From positions 1 to 51,958 of the forward strand of contig CAIQWJ010000060.1 of NCBI GenBank assembly GCA_903875575.1: a DNA stretch of 51,958 bases, read 5' to 3'. This stretch comes from an uncultured Acidobacteriia bacterium (GTDB lineage Bacteria; Acidobacteriota; Terriglobia; Bryobacterales; Bryobacteraceae). The position numbers were made by a program, and so were the translations under genes. Of this stretch, positions 1-9,784 are shown piece by piece; within the stretch, counting starts at the first letter, position 1; the number at the start of each line of letters is the position of its first letter. Below the pieces are notes generated by a model that searched no databases, had not been told where the DNA came from, and was given only the letters and a program-made list of their open reading frames with translations.

Positions 1-323
1 CGGCGTGTCTGTCGTCGCCCGAAAAACGGCCCACGAAGGGTTGGCTCTGTCGTAATGTACGCGGGACCGCTTCATATGCCTCTCCGGCACATAAAACTAC
101 TTCTGTCAAGCCCCATTAGCGGGAGTTCTGCAAGTGGGTCAAGCCCCGGCAATATTTTTTTTGCGCTTATTATCAATCACTTAGTCCGGCTTATCGATTA
201 ACCAACGGCCTAGCTTCTTCCGATTCTCATGCTAGCGTCTAGTTGAGTTTGGTGGCCTGATCAACGCATTTCATCCTGGATGTGCAGCTGGCGACCACAA
301 CGGAATCGAAAATTGGGGTTTCT
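1..323. other. Non-coding 5-prime region with short direct repeats
   Basis: I see no gene here. A 10-base direct repeat (GTCAAGCCCC) occurs at 105-114 and 138-147, followed by an eight-T run near 153-160 and then AT-rich sequence leading to the first gene. The T run could end an upstream transcript, but I find no convincing stem in front of it, so no terminator is claimed. The promoter of the gene starting at 324 probably lies here. Confidence 0.4.
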
Positions 324-2318
324 ATGAAAAAAACGCTACGCACCATATGCGCATATGCATGCGCCATATGCATACCGGCACAAACACAAATCGATCTACG
401 GACACAAGGGAAAAACGTGGATTTTTCTGGCGCTTCGGCGACAAAACCAATGCAGACAGGGGCTACTTTACCCCCAACGTGCGGTGTCGGCCAGTTGTTC
501 TTTCTCACAACGGCGACAGCCGGAGCAAATGTATATGCCTGCTCCTCGGCGGGCCACTGGACACCGATCAGTGCTGTCAGCGGCGGCGGTGGCGGCGGCG
601 CAGTGGCCAGCGTGGCGGGAAAGACCGGAATCGTCACTCTCCAGTCAACAGATCTGGCCGATTGCCGTCTGTCGCTGACAGCATCCACCGTAGTAACGTT
701 CAACGGTTGTACCGTCAGTTACCCGGATATTCCTCCACAAACGTTCCCGGCGGGGGCGGTGACCATTCTCGGCGGGACCGGCGTAGCATATGTGTACGCC
801 ACGCCAGGTGGCGTCATCAGCGTCCGGGAGAGCGGAACTCTCAGCATTGCCTGTTCGGGCTGTACAGATGCGGGTACGGGGATAGACTTCCCACCGGACG
901 TCGCTCCGCTGGGAACGTGGACAGCCACGGCAACACCCGGGCTCTGGGACTCCGCAGGGGCATCCGACGAGCGTACGCTGATAAAAGGACCTATGCAAAT
1001 TGTCCCGGATGTCGGCGTCGCGATCGCAATGAACGGCCTTGGACAAAAAATGATCGGCATTGACCCGGCCGTGGTGCAAACGAGGGCTGCTTCCCAGGCC
1101 GGACAGCAGATTCTGTGCATGGCGACTGGTACCGGGAGCAGCCAAAGCTGTTCCCTGATCCCCACGCTCACCGCCTACACTACAGGTATGGTGATCCACC
1201 TTAAATCGATCGCCACCAATACGGGTGCGGTCACTCTGAATATTGACGGCCTTGGCGCCACATCCATCCTGAAATCGGACGGCTCAACGCCGTTGACAGC
1301 AGGGGATCTTAGTGCCGGACAGTACTACAGTATTACTTTTGATGGAACCGCCTTCCGCCTGCAACCGGGTGGCAGTGGTGGCGGTGGCGGTGGAACGGGA
1401 CCGGCTGGCCCAACCGGACCTGCGGGGTCAACGGGCCTTACTGGCCCTACGGGAACTGCCGGACCAACGGGCGCAACCGGCCTGCCCGGGTCAACTGGCC
1501 TTTCGGGAACAAACGGGGCCAACGGCGCAACTGGCGCTACAGGGCCGAACGGCAGCACTGGTGCTACCGGAGCAACTGGACCCGCGGGATCGTCCCAGCC
1601 TGATTTTGGACAAACGACGATGAACGTGTTCGACGAATTTCTGCCGAGCGGCCAGACTGCGGTCTGTACGGTGGGCTCGCTCGGTTGGTGCGAAATCGGG
1701 TCGGGGGCACTCGGCGCGGTATCCGGGTACAACGGGCATCCCGGAACCGTTCGTGTGCTGACTTCCGGTGCCAGCGGTGAAACCGATGCGTTGGCGCTGA
1801 ATAACAACAACACCGGCCCCACATGGGCCTTTTCGCTGGGATCTACGGCGCAGTTGTCAACCTGGGAAGTACGTTTTACCATCCAGACCGACGACTGGGG
1901 TCCGTCAGTAGCCAATGGAGCCTACGAAGACGGATTCAAGGATTCGCTGGTCTACCGGTCCGGGAACTCAATTGCAATTCGCTACGACCCGACAGCCAGA
2001 ACCTGCGGGACCGGCACGAACTCAACGACAACATGGATGCTGGAAGTCTTCAATGGAGGAACTTCGAGTTGCGTCAGCACGGGCGTCTCGGTAGCGGCCG
2101 CAACATGGTACACCGTGGACCTGAAGTCTCCGGCACCCGGAACCGTCACTGCGCAGGTAGCGATAAATGGCGGGGCTTTCTCATCTGCGGTGACGGTCTC
2201 TTCGGGGGTGCCAACGGCTGCGGTATCACCGGTATTTCTGGTGCTTTCCGAGGCTGGTTTCAGAACCGGCGAAATTATCGATTGGTGGCAAATGATTATG
2301 ACCGGTTTGACGCGTTAG
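324..2318 (+). CDS. Secreted collagen-like repeat protein
   Basis: Predicted 664-residue exported protein. I chose the ATG at 324 over an in-frame ATG at 282 because it opens directly into a short Lys-rich, hydrophobic signal-like sequence (MKKTLRTICAYACAICIPAQ). The N-terminal third contains VASVAGKTGIVTL, reminiscent of a motif seen in phage-tail-like and surface proteins, preceded by a poly-Gly stretch. Residues about 359-424 (bases 1398-1595) are 22 uninterrupted Gly-X-Y triplets rich in Thr, Pro and Ala, like bacterial collagen-like stalks. The C-terminal 240 residues are Gly/Ser/Thr-rich with a few Cys and probably form a beta-sandwich head of unknown ligand. The next gene follows 37 bases downstream on the same strand, so the two are probably co-transcribed. 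Function is not known; a surface fibre or adhesin is an inference. Confidence 0.75.
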   Translation: MKKTLRTICAYACAICIPAQTQIDLRTQGKNVDFSGASATKPMQTGATLPPTCGVGQLFFLTTATAGANVYACSSAGHWTPISAVSGGGGGGAVASVAGKTGIVTLQSTDLADCRLSLTASTVVTFNGCTVSYPDIPPQTFPAGAVTILGGTGVAYVYATPGGVISVRESGTLSIACSGCTDAGTGIDFPPDVAPLGTWTATATPGLWDSAGASDERTLIKGPMQIVPDVGVAIAMNGLGQKMIGIDPAVVQTRAASQAGQQILCMATGTGSSQSCSLIPTLTAYTTGMVIHLKSIATNTGAVTLNIDGLGATSILKSDGSTPLTAGDLSAGQYYSITFDGTAFRLQPGGSGGGGGGTGPAGPTGPAGSTGLTGPTGTAGPTGATGLPGSTGLSGTNGANGATGATGPNGSTGATGATGPAGSSQPDFGQTTMNVFDEFLPSGQTAVCTVGSLGWCEIGSGALGAVSGYNGHPGTVRVLTSGASGETDALALNNNNTGPTWAFSLGSTAQLSTWEVRFTIQTDDWGPSVANGAYEDGFKDSLVYRSGNSIAIRYDPTARTCGTGTNSTTTWMLEVFNGGTSSCVSTGVSVAAATWYTVDLKSPAPGTVTAQVAINGGAFSSAVTVSSGVPTAAVSPVFLVLSEAGFRTGEIIDWWQMIMTGLTR

Positions 2319-2355
2319 AAGGCGGCCTTTAACCATGACTCAAAGAGGAAACAGT

Positions 2356-5300
2356 ATGAAATTCGCGCTCACTGCACTCGCACTGGCGATTCCCGCATTC
2401 GGTGGAACCATCACCGTTTGCAACGCTGGCTGCAACTATACAACCGCTCAGGCCGCTCTAAACGCATCCTCCAACGGTGACACGATAATTCTGACATCGG
2501 GCCAGAGTTACGGCTCGCTGACAATTCCTGGCAACCGGCACGATCTAACGATCAAGTCGTCAGATATCGACAGCTACCCGCGCGGCTATCGGATTACCCG
2601 CAATCATCCGGCACTGGCGAGGCTGACGACAGTAGCAATCGGCGACAATGCCGGCTGGGCGACCGCGTCCGGCACAGGCACAACATTGACTAATGCGCCG
2701 GGCACTACACCCCAACCGCATAATTTCAAGGTTGGTGACAGAGTCGCGGTCGGAGGAACCACGTACTCAGCCTACTTCTGCGCGAGCCTCAATCAGTCGC
2801 CCTATGTGGACGGAGGTTGCGATAGCACGAGGGTTGGGTATATGAACATTCGCACGAATAGTGGCCTGACTAACGGGTCGGTGGTGTATTTTGTGGGCGT
2901 AACGCTCCCACCGCCACTGCAGCCCGATACTCCCTACTACATCGTAAACTTCGTCTCCGGTGGCTGCATTTCAACCCACGGCTGTGCCAATGCCGACAAA
3001 ATGCAACTGGCTGCAACGCCGGGCGGCACTCCGATTTTCATTCCCCAGTTCGACCCGGAGGGCCAAAGCCTGACAGTTGAGGTCCCGCCGATGCCCGAGC
3101 GAATGGGGGCGACGATGTTCGTGTCCGCAGTTCCAACCCCCAATACGCTGCAACTCTCTGAAACACCCGGCGGCCCCGCGGTTACATGGATGCAGTTCCC
3201 GCTCGGCAATAACCAGAATGGATTCAGTCACGGCTTCAACCTGATTAAGACTGCGCCAAACTACAACATCACCTTCGACGGCATTGAAATGGCACCGACG
3301 TCGGATAGAGGCGTTTACTATGTGTTCTACATGTCCAGGTACATTACAAGCATGGAGGGCGAACCCCATGACATTCGCATCCTTCGTTGCTGGGTTCACG
3401 GAGCGGACGATCAGGAAGACTTTCCGTATGCGGCGATCAACATGGCGGGACGCAATCTCGAGGTCGGCTGGAGCATCGCTGAGGGCACATACTCGACCAG
3501 TGGCGACACGCAGAATATCAGCTTCATGAGCACCAAAAACGTATCCATTCACGATAATGAGTTAAAAGGCGCCACGGAAGGTATCTTTTCGGGCGGCAAC
3601 TATCCCTGGTTCGCGACCCTGACCAACACTACGGGTATTTCAGTCTATCGAAACTACCTTTGGAAACCTCTGAAAGCCTATATAGGCATTGTGGCGTCTT
3701 ACGTTAGCCCGACGCAGTTTCAGTTGCTTTCCCGCTTCCAGCAGGCCGACTGCTCCTCGGTTGCGAATAGCCTGAACCTGGGATATCGATGTTTTGCATA
3801 TGAGGCGCAGGAAACCCCCGGGACCGCGACCCCGCCATCCGCCCCCCAGATATCGCGCACAGAATGGACTGCGAGCGCTGCGGCCAGCACTTTTACTGCC
3901 AATGGAGTTGCCGGGCAGGCCGGTTATATTTATCTCCTGGGCGGGGCCATTCACATGGACTATAACTTCAGCGGCGCGGTATCGTGCCCGTCTGGTGTGA
4001 CATGTGCATTTGTTGCCTCGCCGTCGTTTCCGACACTGTCTACCCGGATCGGAATTGCCGCAATAGGTAGCGGTGGAAAATTTGACAGCACATTCTTCGG
4101 CCAAAACAGAAATGTCTATTCCAAGAATCTGATCGAATCGAAGTATGGAGACAACTGGCTCATTGAAGGTAACGTTTTCCATCGGCAAAATAACTGTGAT
4201 GCCGGCGTATCCTGTCAGGACCCGGCAATTAACATGACAATCGCGATTAATGGCAGCGGTCCCGGCGACCCTGTGGACTATCTTGTTTCGACCAGCAATT
4301 ACATTATCCGGAACAACATCTTTCGAATGCTGTCCGCCGGCATCAGCGCGGTTGGAAAGAGTTTCCCCGGCAATTTCGGAGGGGCCGGAATGAATTGGGA
4401 ATGGGTGGGGTTTGGAAAAAATAAAGGCGGCAGGATCGAGAACAATCTGATGATGGATCTCGGCTCCACCGAGTATCAGGCAATTAATGACGGCTTTGTC
4501 GTGAACCAGGGTAACACTGAAGCCCTTACCGTCCAGCACAATACCGCTGTCGATATCCGATCCGGGTTTCTTGCAGGCGCGGCCAAACAGGCCATTTTTA
4601 GCTCGAACATCGTTGTTCCTTACCGGAGCGCGTGTATCGGTTATGGTGGTTGCTCGAGCCCCGCACCTTCCACGGCCATCGGATCGCAGGACCTGCCTTT
4701 TGTGCTCCCGATCGCGGGGGGAAACAGTTCTAACACATGGGTAAATAACGTGAACATTGGAAATGTAGACCGCGCATCGCAGTTCAACAACAACCTGATG
4801 ATGAACAGAATGGGAGTCTGCTGCATCACGAACGTACCCGCCCAATACCCGGCCGGCACGTATCTCATGAACGTCAGCGGAGCGGACCCCGCCGCATTGT
4901 TTGCGAATTGGCAGGAGCGAAGCAACTCATTGCCGCCTGCCGGCCTCAACTACCGTGCCAGTAACTATCGTCTGGCACCCGGTCAGGCGGCGCTCTACCC
5001 AACATTCGACGGGCGCGCTATCGGTGCAGATATCGATGAGATTGAAGCGCTTACGGGGCGAGCGGGGATTGACGTGGAGAACGGTCGGCCCACATTCGCG
5101 GAACGTTCGGCGCGAACTATTTCGAACGGTGTTACGTCCGCAGTGATATCCTACCTGCCAAATGGGTCGTCCTGCACAATAGAGGCATGGCCAAATGCCG
5201 CCTATAACGGCACTCCAGTCGTAAATACTACGGATTCCGGCGCAGCCGCGCTCGACGGCCGGATCTCTTTGAAACTATCCGGTTTCACACCCGGCACCGC

Positions 5301-5598
5301 CTATTACGGGAAGCGCTGGTGCGGGAGCGAAGTGGATGTTTTCACATTGACAACATTGACGACCTCGGCGTCGTCGTCCACGCTTTCCGTCCACCTGGCA
5401 GCCCCGGGAGGTGCCCAGAGCTGCGCTGTTGAATACGGGGCCACACCCGCTCTCGGATCTACCACCACTCCGGTTTCGGTATCAGGAGGAAACTGCACTG
5501 TTGCGGTTCCCGCGGGAGCTGCATATTGGCGGCATGTATATCAGTCTTCCGCCGGCACCGTTGTCGGGCGGGGCAACATTCAGGGCCGGGGCCTTTGA
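2356..5598 (+). CDS. Secreted right-handed beta-helix protein
   Basis: Predicted 1080-residue exported protein. The ATG at 2356 is preceded by a good AGAGGA ribosome site and opens a clear signal peptide (MKFALTALALAIPAFG). An in-frame ATG at 2335 lacks this context. Directly after the signal comes a Cys-containing segment ending in NGDTIIL, typical of the first coil of parallel beta-helix (pectin-lyase-like) proteins, and Asn-rich coils such as NNIF and ENNL recur through residues 400-850. The last 180 residues look like fibronectin-III or Ig-like modules (GTAYYGKRWCGSEVD). No lyase catalytic residues can be assigned, so binding, adhesion or glycan hydrolysis are all possible. It follows the collagen-like gene closely, suggesting a two-gene surface unit. 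Confidence 0.75.
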   Translation: MKFALTALALAIPAFGGTITVCNAGCNYTTAQAALNASSNGDTIILTSGQSYGSLTIPGNRHDLTIKSSDIDSYPRGYRITRNHPALARLTTVAIGDNAGWATASGTGTTLTNAPGTTPQPHNFKVGDRVAVGGTTYSAYFCASLNQSPYVDGGCDSTRVGYMNIRTNSGLTNGSVVYFVGVTLPPPLQPDTPYYIVNFVSGGCISTHGCANADKMQLAATPGGTPIFIPQFDPEGQSLTVEVPPMPERMGATMFVSAVPTPNTLQLSETPGGPAVTWMQFPLGNNQNGFSHGFNLIKTAPNYNITFDGIEMAPTSDRGVYYVFYMSRYITSMEGEPHDIRILRCWVHGADDQEDFPYAAINMAGRNLEVGWSIAEGTYSTSGDTQNISFMSTKNVSIHDNELKGATEGIFSGGNYPWFATLTNTTGISVYRNYLWKPLKAYIGIVASYVSPTQFQLLSRFQQADCSSVANSLNLGYRCFAYEAQETPGTATPPSAPQISRTEWTASAAASTFTANGVAGQAGYIYLLGGAIHMDYNFSGAVSCPSGVTCAFVASPSFPTLSTRIGIAAIGSGGKFDSTFFGQNRNVYSKNLIESKYGDNWLIEGNVFHRQNNCDAGVSCQDPAINMTIAINGSGPGDPVDYLVSTSNYIIRNNIFRMLSAGISAVGKSFPGNFGGAGMNWEWVGFGKNKGGRIENNLMMDLGSTEYQAINDGFVVNQGNTEALTVQHNTAVDIRSGFLAGAAKQAIFSSNIVVPYRSACIGYGGCSSPAPSTAIGSQDLPFVLPIAGGNSSNTWVNNVNIGNVDRASQFNNNLMMNRMGVCCITNVPAQYPAGTYLMNVSGADPAALFANWQERSNSLPPAGLNYRASNYRLAPGQAALYPTFDGRAIGADIDEIEALTGRAGIDVENGRPTFAERSARTISNGVTSAVISYLPNGSSCTIEAWPNAAYNGTPVVNTTDSGAAALDGRISLKLSGFTPGTAYYGKRWCGSEVDVFTLTTLTTSASSSTLSVHLAAPGGAQSCAVEYGATPALGSTTTPVSVSGGNCTVAVPAGAAYWRHVYQSSAGTVVGRGNIQGRGL

Positions 5599-5635
5599 CG
5601 GGAATGAGACGATGGCATAGTAATATAACAGCTAA

Positions 5636-6812
5636 ATGGCGGCATCAATTCCCGAGGTAGCGACAGAAGCGCTTTCGAGGAATGTCATGCTGCGGTCCTC
5701 GCTCAACGCCCGCGTTATACCGGGTCTGGATGCGGCGCGGGCCGTTGCGGTAACGCTGGTCATACTGTTCCACTTCTCCTTATTACCCAGTTCAGCCGGA
5801 GAGCTGGGAGTGATGTTGTTTTTTGTTCTAAGTGGATTCCTGATTACTGGCATCCTGCTGCGGGAATACGCGACCACCGGGAAAATCTCTCTCCGTGAGT
5901 TCTACAGGAGAAGAGCGTTTCGGATTTTCCCCACGTTTTACGTTTGCTGGTGTCTGGAATTGCTGCTGGTCCGATACCACGGAGTCGCAGTCAGATGGTG
6001 GGAGCCCTGGGCGACGTTTTTTTTACATGACGGATTACGCTCGGGCGATCGCAGGACCGGAGACGATTCAGTTTTTGCCCATCGCGTGGTCGTTGGCCAT
6101 CGAAGAGAAGTTCTATCTTCTTTGGCCAGCGGCTCTTTTCTGGCTGCTCCGTTCCGGCAGAAAACCATGGCGTGTGGTGGCGGCCTTTATCGGAGGTATC
6201 TGGATATACCGGGCCGTCCTTCACGCCGGTCTTGGTGTCCCTTACGGTCATATCTACAACGCCTTCGACACCCGAATCGACGCACTGATGGTCGGATCTC
6301 TTCTGGCTATTCTTTCGGCCGATGCAGCCGCGGACAGGCAGACGGCCCGGTTCGTGACATCCTGCATTCGGTCTCCGTGGCAGGTACTCGGGCCGCTGCT
6401 GTCGTTACTTGTTCTTGCAGGTTTCGATTCACAAATCAAAGCACACCCCTGGTTGTCAATGACGGCTTTCTCGGCACAGCCCGTTCTTATCGCGGCGCTG
6501 CTGATTCAAATTGTTTGCTTCGGCCCCCTGTATTGGCGGTTTCTGGCCCATCCGGCGCTGCGTTTCGTCGCCAGGATTTCCTATGCTCTCTATCTTTACC
6601 ATGCTCTCGTTCTGACGGAAGCCCACAGAATCACCCTCTCCGGATTCAGTGGACGCCTGTTCGGAGTGCGCTACCTCACTCCCGATAAGCATCCCAGGAT
6701 CTTCCTGTCCGTCTTGCCCGCAATATTGATTTCCGTGGCCTCGTATTACTGTGTAGAGCTGCCATTCATGCGACTGAGGGACAGAGACAGGGTCAGAGCG
6801 GATTCGCACTGA
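5636..6812 (+). pseudogene. Acyltransferase-3 family protein, frameshifted in a T8 tract
   Basis: Reads as one OafA/YrhL-type membrane acyltransferase split over two frames. The first frame (from ATG 5636) carries the family start, GLDAARAVAVTLVILFHF with the conserved His near residue 46, then VMLFFVLSGFLITGIL and FYRRRAFRIFP. The second frame carries the rest: AWSLAIEEKFYLLWP, AFDTRIDALMVGSLLA, ISYALYLYHAL and a C-terminal VELPFMRLRDR, ending at the TGA at 6810-6812. The switch falls in eight consecutive T at 6017-6024; removing one T joins the frames exactly. This may be a sequencing error in a homopolymer, a true inactivating mutation, or slippage-controlled expression. If functional it would O-acylate a glycan in the membrane, matching the polysaccharide genes that follow. 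Confidence 0.8.
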
Positions 6813-6864
6813 AGCTAACCTGAGCGAAATCGCCCCCACCAACAGTCTGGTTCTGTGACCGCTC

Positions 6865-7080
6865 GATAGACTTCCAGACCGAAATTGAGATCGGACTCCT
6901 GGCCCGGCAATGTCTTCACATCCGGAGAATCCCAGCCTGAAGAAACTGCGCAGCGAAGTCCCCCCCTGGAATCGGGACGTCATCCGCCGCCGAACCCGAA
7001 TCACCTGGAAGTTCGACCGTAAAGCAACCCGGAAGGCATTCGGCCATGAATGGATATCCAGTAAGCGGTCAGAGAACTAG
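6865..7080 (+). pseudogene. IS630-family transposase C-terminal remnant
   Basis: Two adjoining frames read as the end of an IS630/Tc1-mariner-type transposase. One frame (about 6874-6935) gives QTEIEIGLLARQCLHIRRIP, the segment containing the last catalytic Glu region in this family. The next frame (6934-7080) gives SLKKLRSEVPPWNRDV and then ITWKFDRKATRKAFG, ending at a TAG at 7078-7080. A single frameshift near 6934 separates them, and nothing upstream restores the rest of the enzyme, so this is a dead fragment about 70 codons long. It lies between the frameshifted acyltransferase and the methyltransferase. I saw no terminal inverted repeats. Confidence 0.7.
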
Positions 7081-7892
7081 CCAGATATCTTTCGGCCGGT
7101 AAAGAGTAAGTACGGACTCGTCGAGGAAAGTTCCGGTGGCGGGACCATTCGAAACCCAAAATTGAGCATCGTCTGTATGCCCCGGCCGATTACGGGAAGG
7201 CGACCCGGGGCTCCGGTGTCGAACATCCCAAAGTCGAATCCGCCAAAATAGCCGGACCAGCGAGTCTCGACCTGCGCCGGAGGGAACAGATCCCGGAAAC
7301 CTGCGATATTCATGATGTCGAAATTATGAAGCGGCAGGAGGTCCGGCAGCGTGCGTTGACCCAGCCAATAGTTAAGACCCCGATAATTCGGAATCGTGAC
7401 GATCAGCGCACCTCCAGGACGCAACGGTGCAAGATGCGCGGCGATGACCGAACGACAGTCCGTGAAATGTTCAATGAAACCGCCGGAGATGACAATGTCA
7501 AACTTGCCCGCTACCGAAGCCTGAAACGTGGAATCAAACAGGTCCGCATGGATGACGTTCTCCGCCGGATAGCCCCAGCGCTGGAAATTCTCACATGTCA
7601 GGTCAAAGCCGGGTTTCGAGAACTCGACCCCGTGCGGGATACAACCGAAACGCGTGGCAAAGGACTTAAGAACACGGCCTGGTGCGCAACCGATCTCAAG
7701 GACCGATTCCCCGGGTTGCGGCGCCACGTGCTTTCCAAGCAAAGACCAAAACCGAATCTCGGAATACGAGCCGAAATATTTTTCGGGCAGTCGGCTTCGG
7801 GCGGGAGTGTCCTGTGCAGCCTGGGACCCGTATCGCCAATCCCAGTCTGACTTGTCCGTAAGCCGATCCTCGGAAGAATCAAACGAAGACAT
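7077..7892 (-). CDS. Class I SAM-dependent methyltransferase
   Basis: Predicted 271-residue soluble methyltransferase. The ATG at 7892 has a strong AAGGAG site six bases upstream, so an in-frame start at 7922 is unlikely. Motif I is VLEIGCAPGR at residues 64-73, with an acidic residue at the end of the next strand (HGVEFSKPG); motif III is FDIVISGGFIEHF, and LRPGGALIVTIPN follows. The acceptor is unknown; in this polysaccharide setting a sugar hydroxyl is the likely target. The gene converges on the acyltransferase and its stop overlaps the IS630 remnant by four bases. It lies downstream of the GINT1-like gene on the same strand, 115 bases away. Confidence 0.85.
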   Translation of the reverse strand: MSSFDSSEDRLTDKSDWDWRYGSQAAQDTPARSRLPEKYFGSYSEIRFWSLLGKHVAPQPGESVLEIGCAPGRVLKSFATRFGCIPHGVEFSKPGFDLTCENFQRWGYPAENVIHADLFDSTFQASVAGKFDIVISGGFIEHFTDCRSVIAAHLAPLRPGGALIVTIPNYRGLNYWLGQRTLPDLLPLHNFDIMNIAGFRDLFPPAQVETRWSGYFGGFDFGMFDTGAPGRLPVIGRGIQTMLNFGFRMVPPPELSSTSPYLLFTGRKISG

Positions 7893-8007
7893 ATACTCCT
7901 TGTTCCTTGTTCTCCCCCGCAACCAAAAGATTCGCTGTCACGGGAGGTTCACTGTCCATCCATCTCTCGCAGCAGGCCCAAACCGGCATGCGGATGCGAC
8001 AAGTTGA

Positions 8008-9693
8008 TTATTTGTCCATGCTAGCATCCGCGCGATCAGGAGCGGCTCTCCGGCACAGCTTTTGCCCGTCAACCACCTGATATTCGGAATCGGCATTGAA
8101 TGTGTGTGCACCCGTCAACCGCGGAGTCCATGTCGCGCCCAGCCTCCCAACCTGCCGTTCGGAGTATTCCCGCGGAGATAGCCGAAGAATCTCATTGAAA
8201 GCTACTTGATACCCATAACCCCGGGAACAGTCCTGTGCGGGCCGAATCAGAGCATTCCCCGCCCGGAAGATCGCGCCGGCTCCACGTAGACGTCGCGTAT
8301 CGGTGCTGATCGGATTCGAAGGATGATAGTGCCATTTTCCGTCAATCTTGTTGGAAGTAAACAGATAAGCCTCTTCCGGTTGCTCCACTGTGCTCGTAAA
8401 AAAGTACCAACTGCCCTCGTAATGAAAAGGGGTCGTGTCCACAAGTCTTGTGTCTTCCATCAGCGCCGCTTCGGGTTTCCACTCAAACGGGAATCTGGTA
8501 GCACGATAGAGCTCAACAATTCCGCCATCGGCGGATTCCGGAATCATGAAAAACTCTCCTTCGTGACAAAACACGTGCGGGTATGAAAGATGATACGGCT
8601 TATCGAGTATCACCGCAGGTTCGCCGAAGCCCCCCCCTGGCAGGACTTCCATACATACCAGACATGCACGCCCGTTGCAGTCGATCCAGTCCTCAAGAAA
8701 CAACCAGTGGCGGGAATTCGATTCCACAATGAATGGATCGGCATAGAAATGCCCCCGGGGATTGGGAATCTCGGCAAATGGTTCGCCCTCCCCCGGATCG
8801 GGCAGCTTTGAGTCGCCGGAATTGCGTCGAATCCCAACAACCCACCGCAGTTCTTTGCCTCGCGCACGTGCACGCAGCACGGCGCTCCGCTGCAGCTTTC
8901 CCGCAATGAAACCGGCAGTCTCCATCCCGGACGGCAGACGGGGCTCACCGCTACCGATCACTATCTCCACTCCGCCCTTTGGCGATTGCTGCCGCTCCGC
9001 CGCTTTGGTCAAGGTTCGGACCAGCGCAAGACCAGCCGCGCTCAGAGGAGCGGCCTGATCGCAAGTAAAGCGCAGAGATGCCAGATTCGGCGTGGCGAAC
9101 GACTCCACAATCCGCCCTTTCTCAAAAAACCGGTCATGAACCAGTAGAGAAACGCTGGAGACGCTGCTCGCCTCCAGCGCCTCCCGCCAATATGGGGGAC
9201 ATGTGGCGCGGAATTCCGGTTCTCCGAACAGGAAAGACCATACCCCAAGCCTCGCCACTCCAGTGCAATCGCCTTTCAGCGACGATGCGGTTTCTATCAG
9301 TAACACGTCGGGTTTCCAACTCGAAATGAGTTCACGGTCCCCCGGCGTAAGGCCGGACGAAATGCTGCCGGATAGCTGATGCCTGCGAGCCGACTCCGGC
9401 AACGAATCCGCAGGCGCAAACCCATCCTGCTCGCGCCCGCGACTCCAGCGTTCCAGCTTCCGGAACAGCCACGACGAGGACGCCGCTGAGGTGTCGGAAG
9501 ACTGGGCAAAGAAGAAAACATCGATGGACTCGACCACTCCATGGGCAGTCATCGAATTGATTACAGGCCCAAGCCAGGCCTGCAATGCCGGACCATCAGC
9601 CAGAATGCCGATCCGCAGAGCCTGCCGTGGACGGTGAAAACAGAATCGTCCCCAAAGGCTGGATTCAACGTTCGCGTGGGGTTGCTGTGGCAC
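8008..9693 (-). CDS. GINT1-like glycan transferase (beta-propeller domain protein)
   Basis: Predicted 561 residues with a GTG start at 9693; true translation may begin slightly later, near LRIGILADGP. The N-terminal half (to about residue 290) resembles a formyltransferase-like fold often fused to this family. The C-terminal half contains NPRGHFYADPFIVE, HWLFLEDWID, HLSYPHVFCHEGEFFMIPES and DTTPFHYEGSWYFFTS, the repeated W/Y-FF-blade pattern of the domain found at the N-terminus of plant glucosamine inositolphosphorylceramide transferase. Bacterial relatives occur in polysaccharide clusters and their reactions are largely undefined. A role in adding a sugar or formyl-type substituent to the glycan is an inference. 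The TylF-like gene starts 91 bases away on the opposite strand, so the gap holds divergent promoters. Confidence 0.7.
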   Translation of the reverse strand: MPQQPHANVESSLWGRFCFHRPRQALRIGILADGPALQAWLGPVINSMTAHGVVESIDVFFFAQSSDTSAASSSWLFRKLERWSRGREQDGFAPADSLPESARRHQLSGSISSGLTPGDRELISSWKPDVLLIETASSLKGDCTGVARLGVWSFLFGEPEFRATCPPYWREALEASSVSSVSLLVHDRFFEKGRIVESFATPNLASLRFTCDQAAPLSAAGLALVRTLTKAAERQQSPKGGVEIVIGSGEPRLPSGMETAGFIAGKLQRSAVLRARARGKELRWVVGIRRNSGDSKLPDPGEGEPFAEIPNPRGHFYADPFIVESNSRHWLFLEDWIDCNGRACLVCMEVLPGGGFGEPAVILDKPYHLSYPHVFCHEGEFFMIPESADGGIVELYRATRFPFEWKPEAALMEDTRLVDTTPFHYEGSWYFFTSTVEQPEEAYLFTSNKIDGKWHYHPSNPISTDTRRLRGAGAIFRAGNALIRPAQDCSRGYGYQVAFNEILRLSPREYSERQVGRLGATWTPRLTGAHTFNADSEYQVVDGQKLCRRAAPDRADASMDK

Positions 9694-9784
9694 TGGAGAT
9701 TGTCGTCCGAAGACTCAGGTTAGCATCGGTGCCGCAGGCCTGATTAAGTTACACAGCAACCCCGACATTAAGATACCCTAAGGC

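Noticed and set aside
105-160. Terminator at the left edge
   Set aside because: There is an eight-T run, but the preceding repeats are direct, not inverted, so no stem forms.
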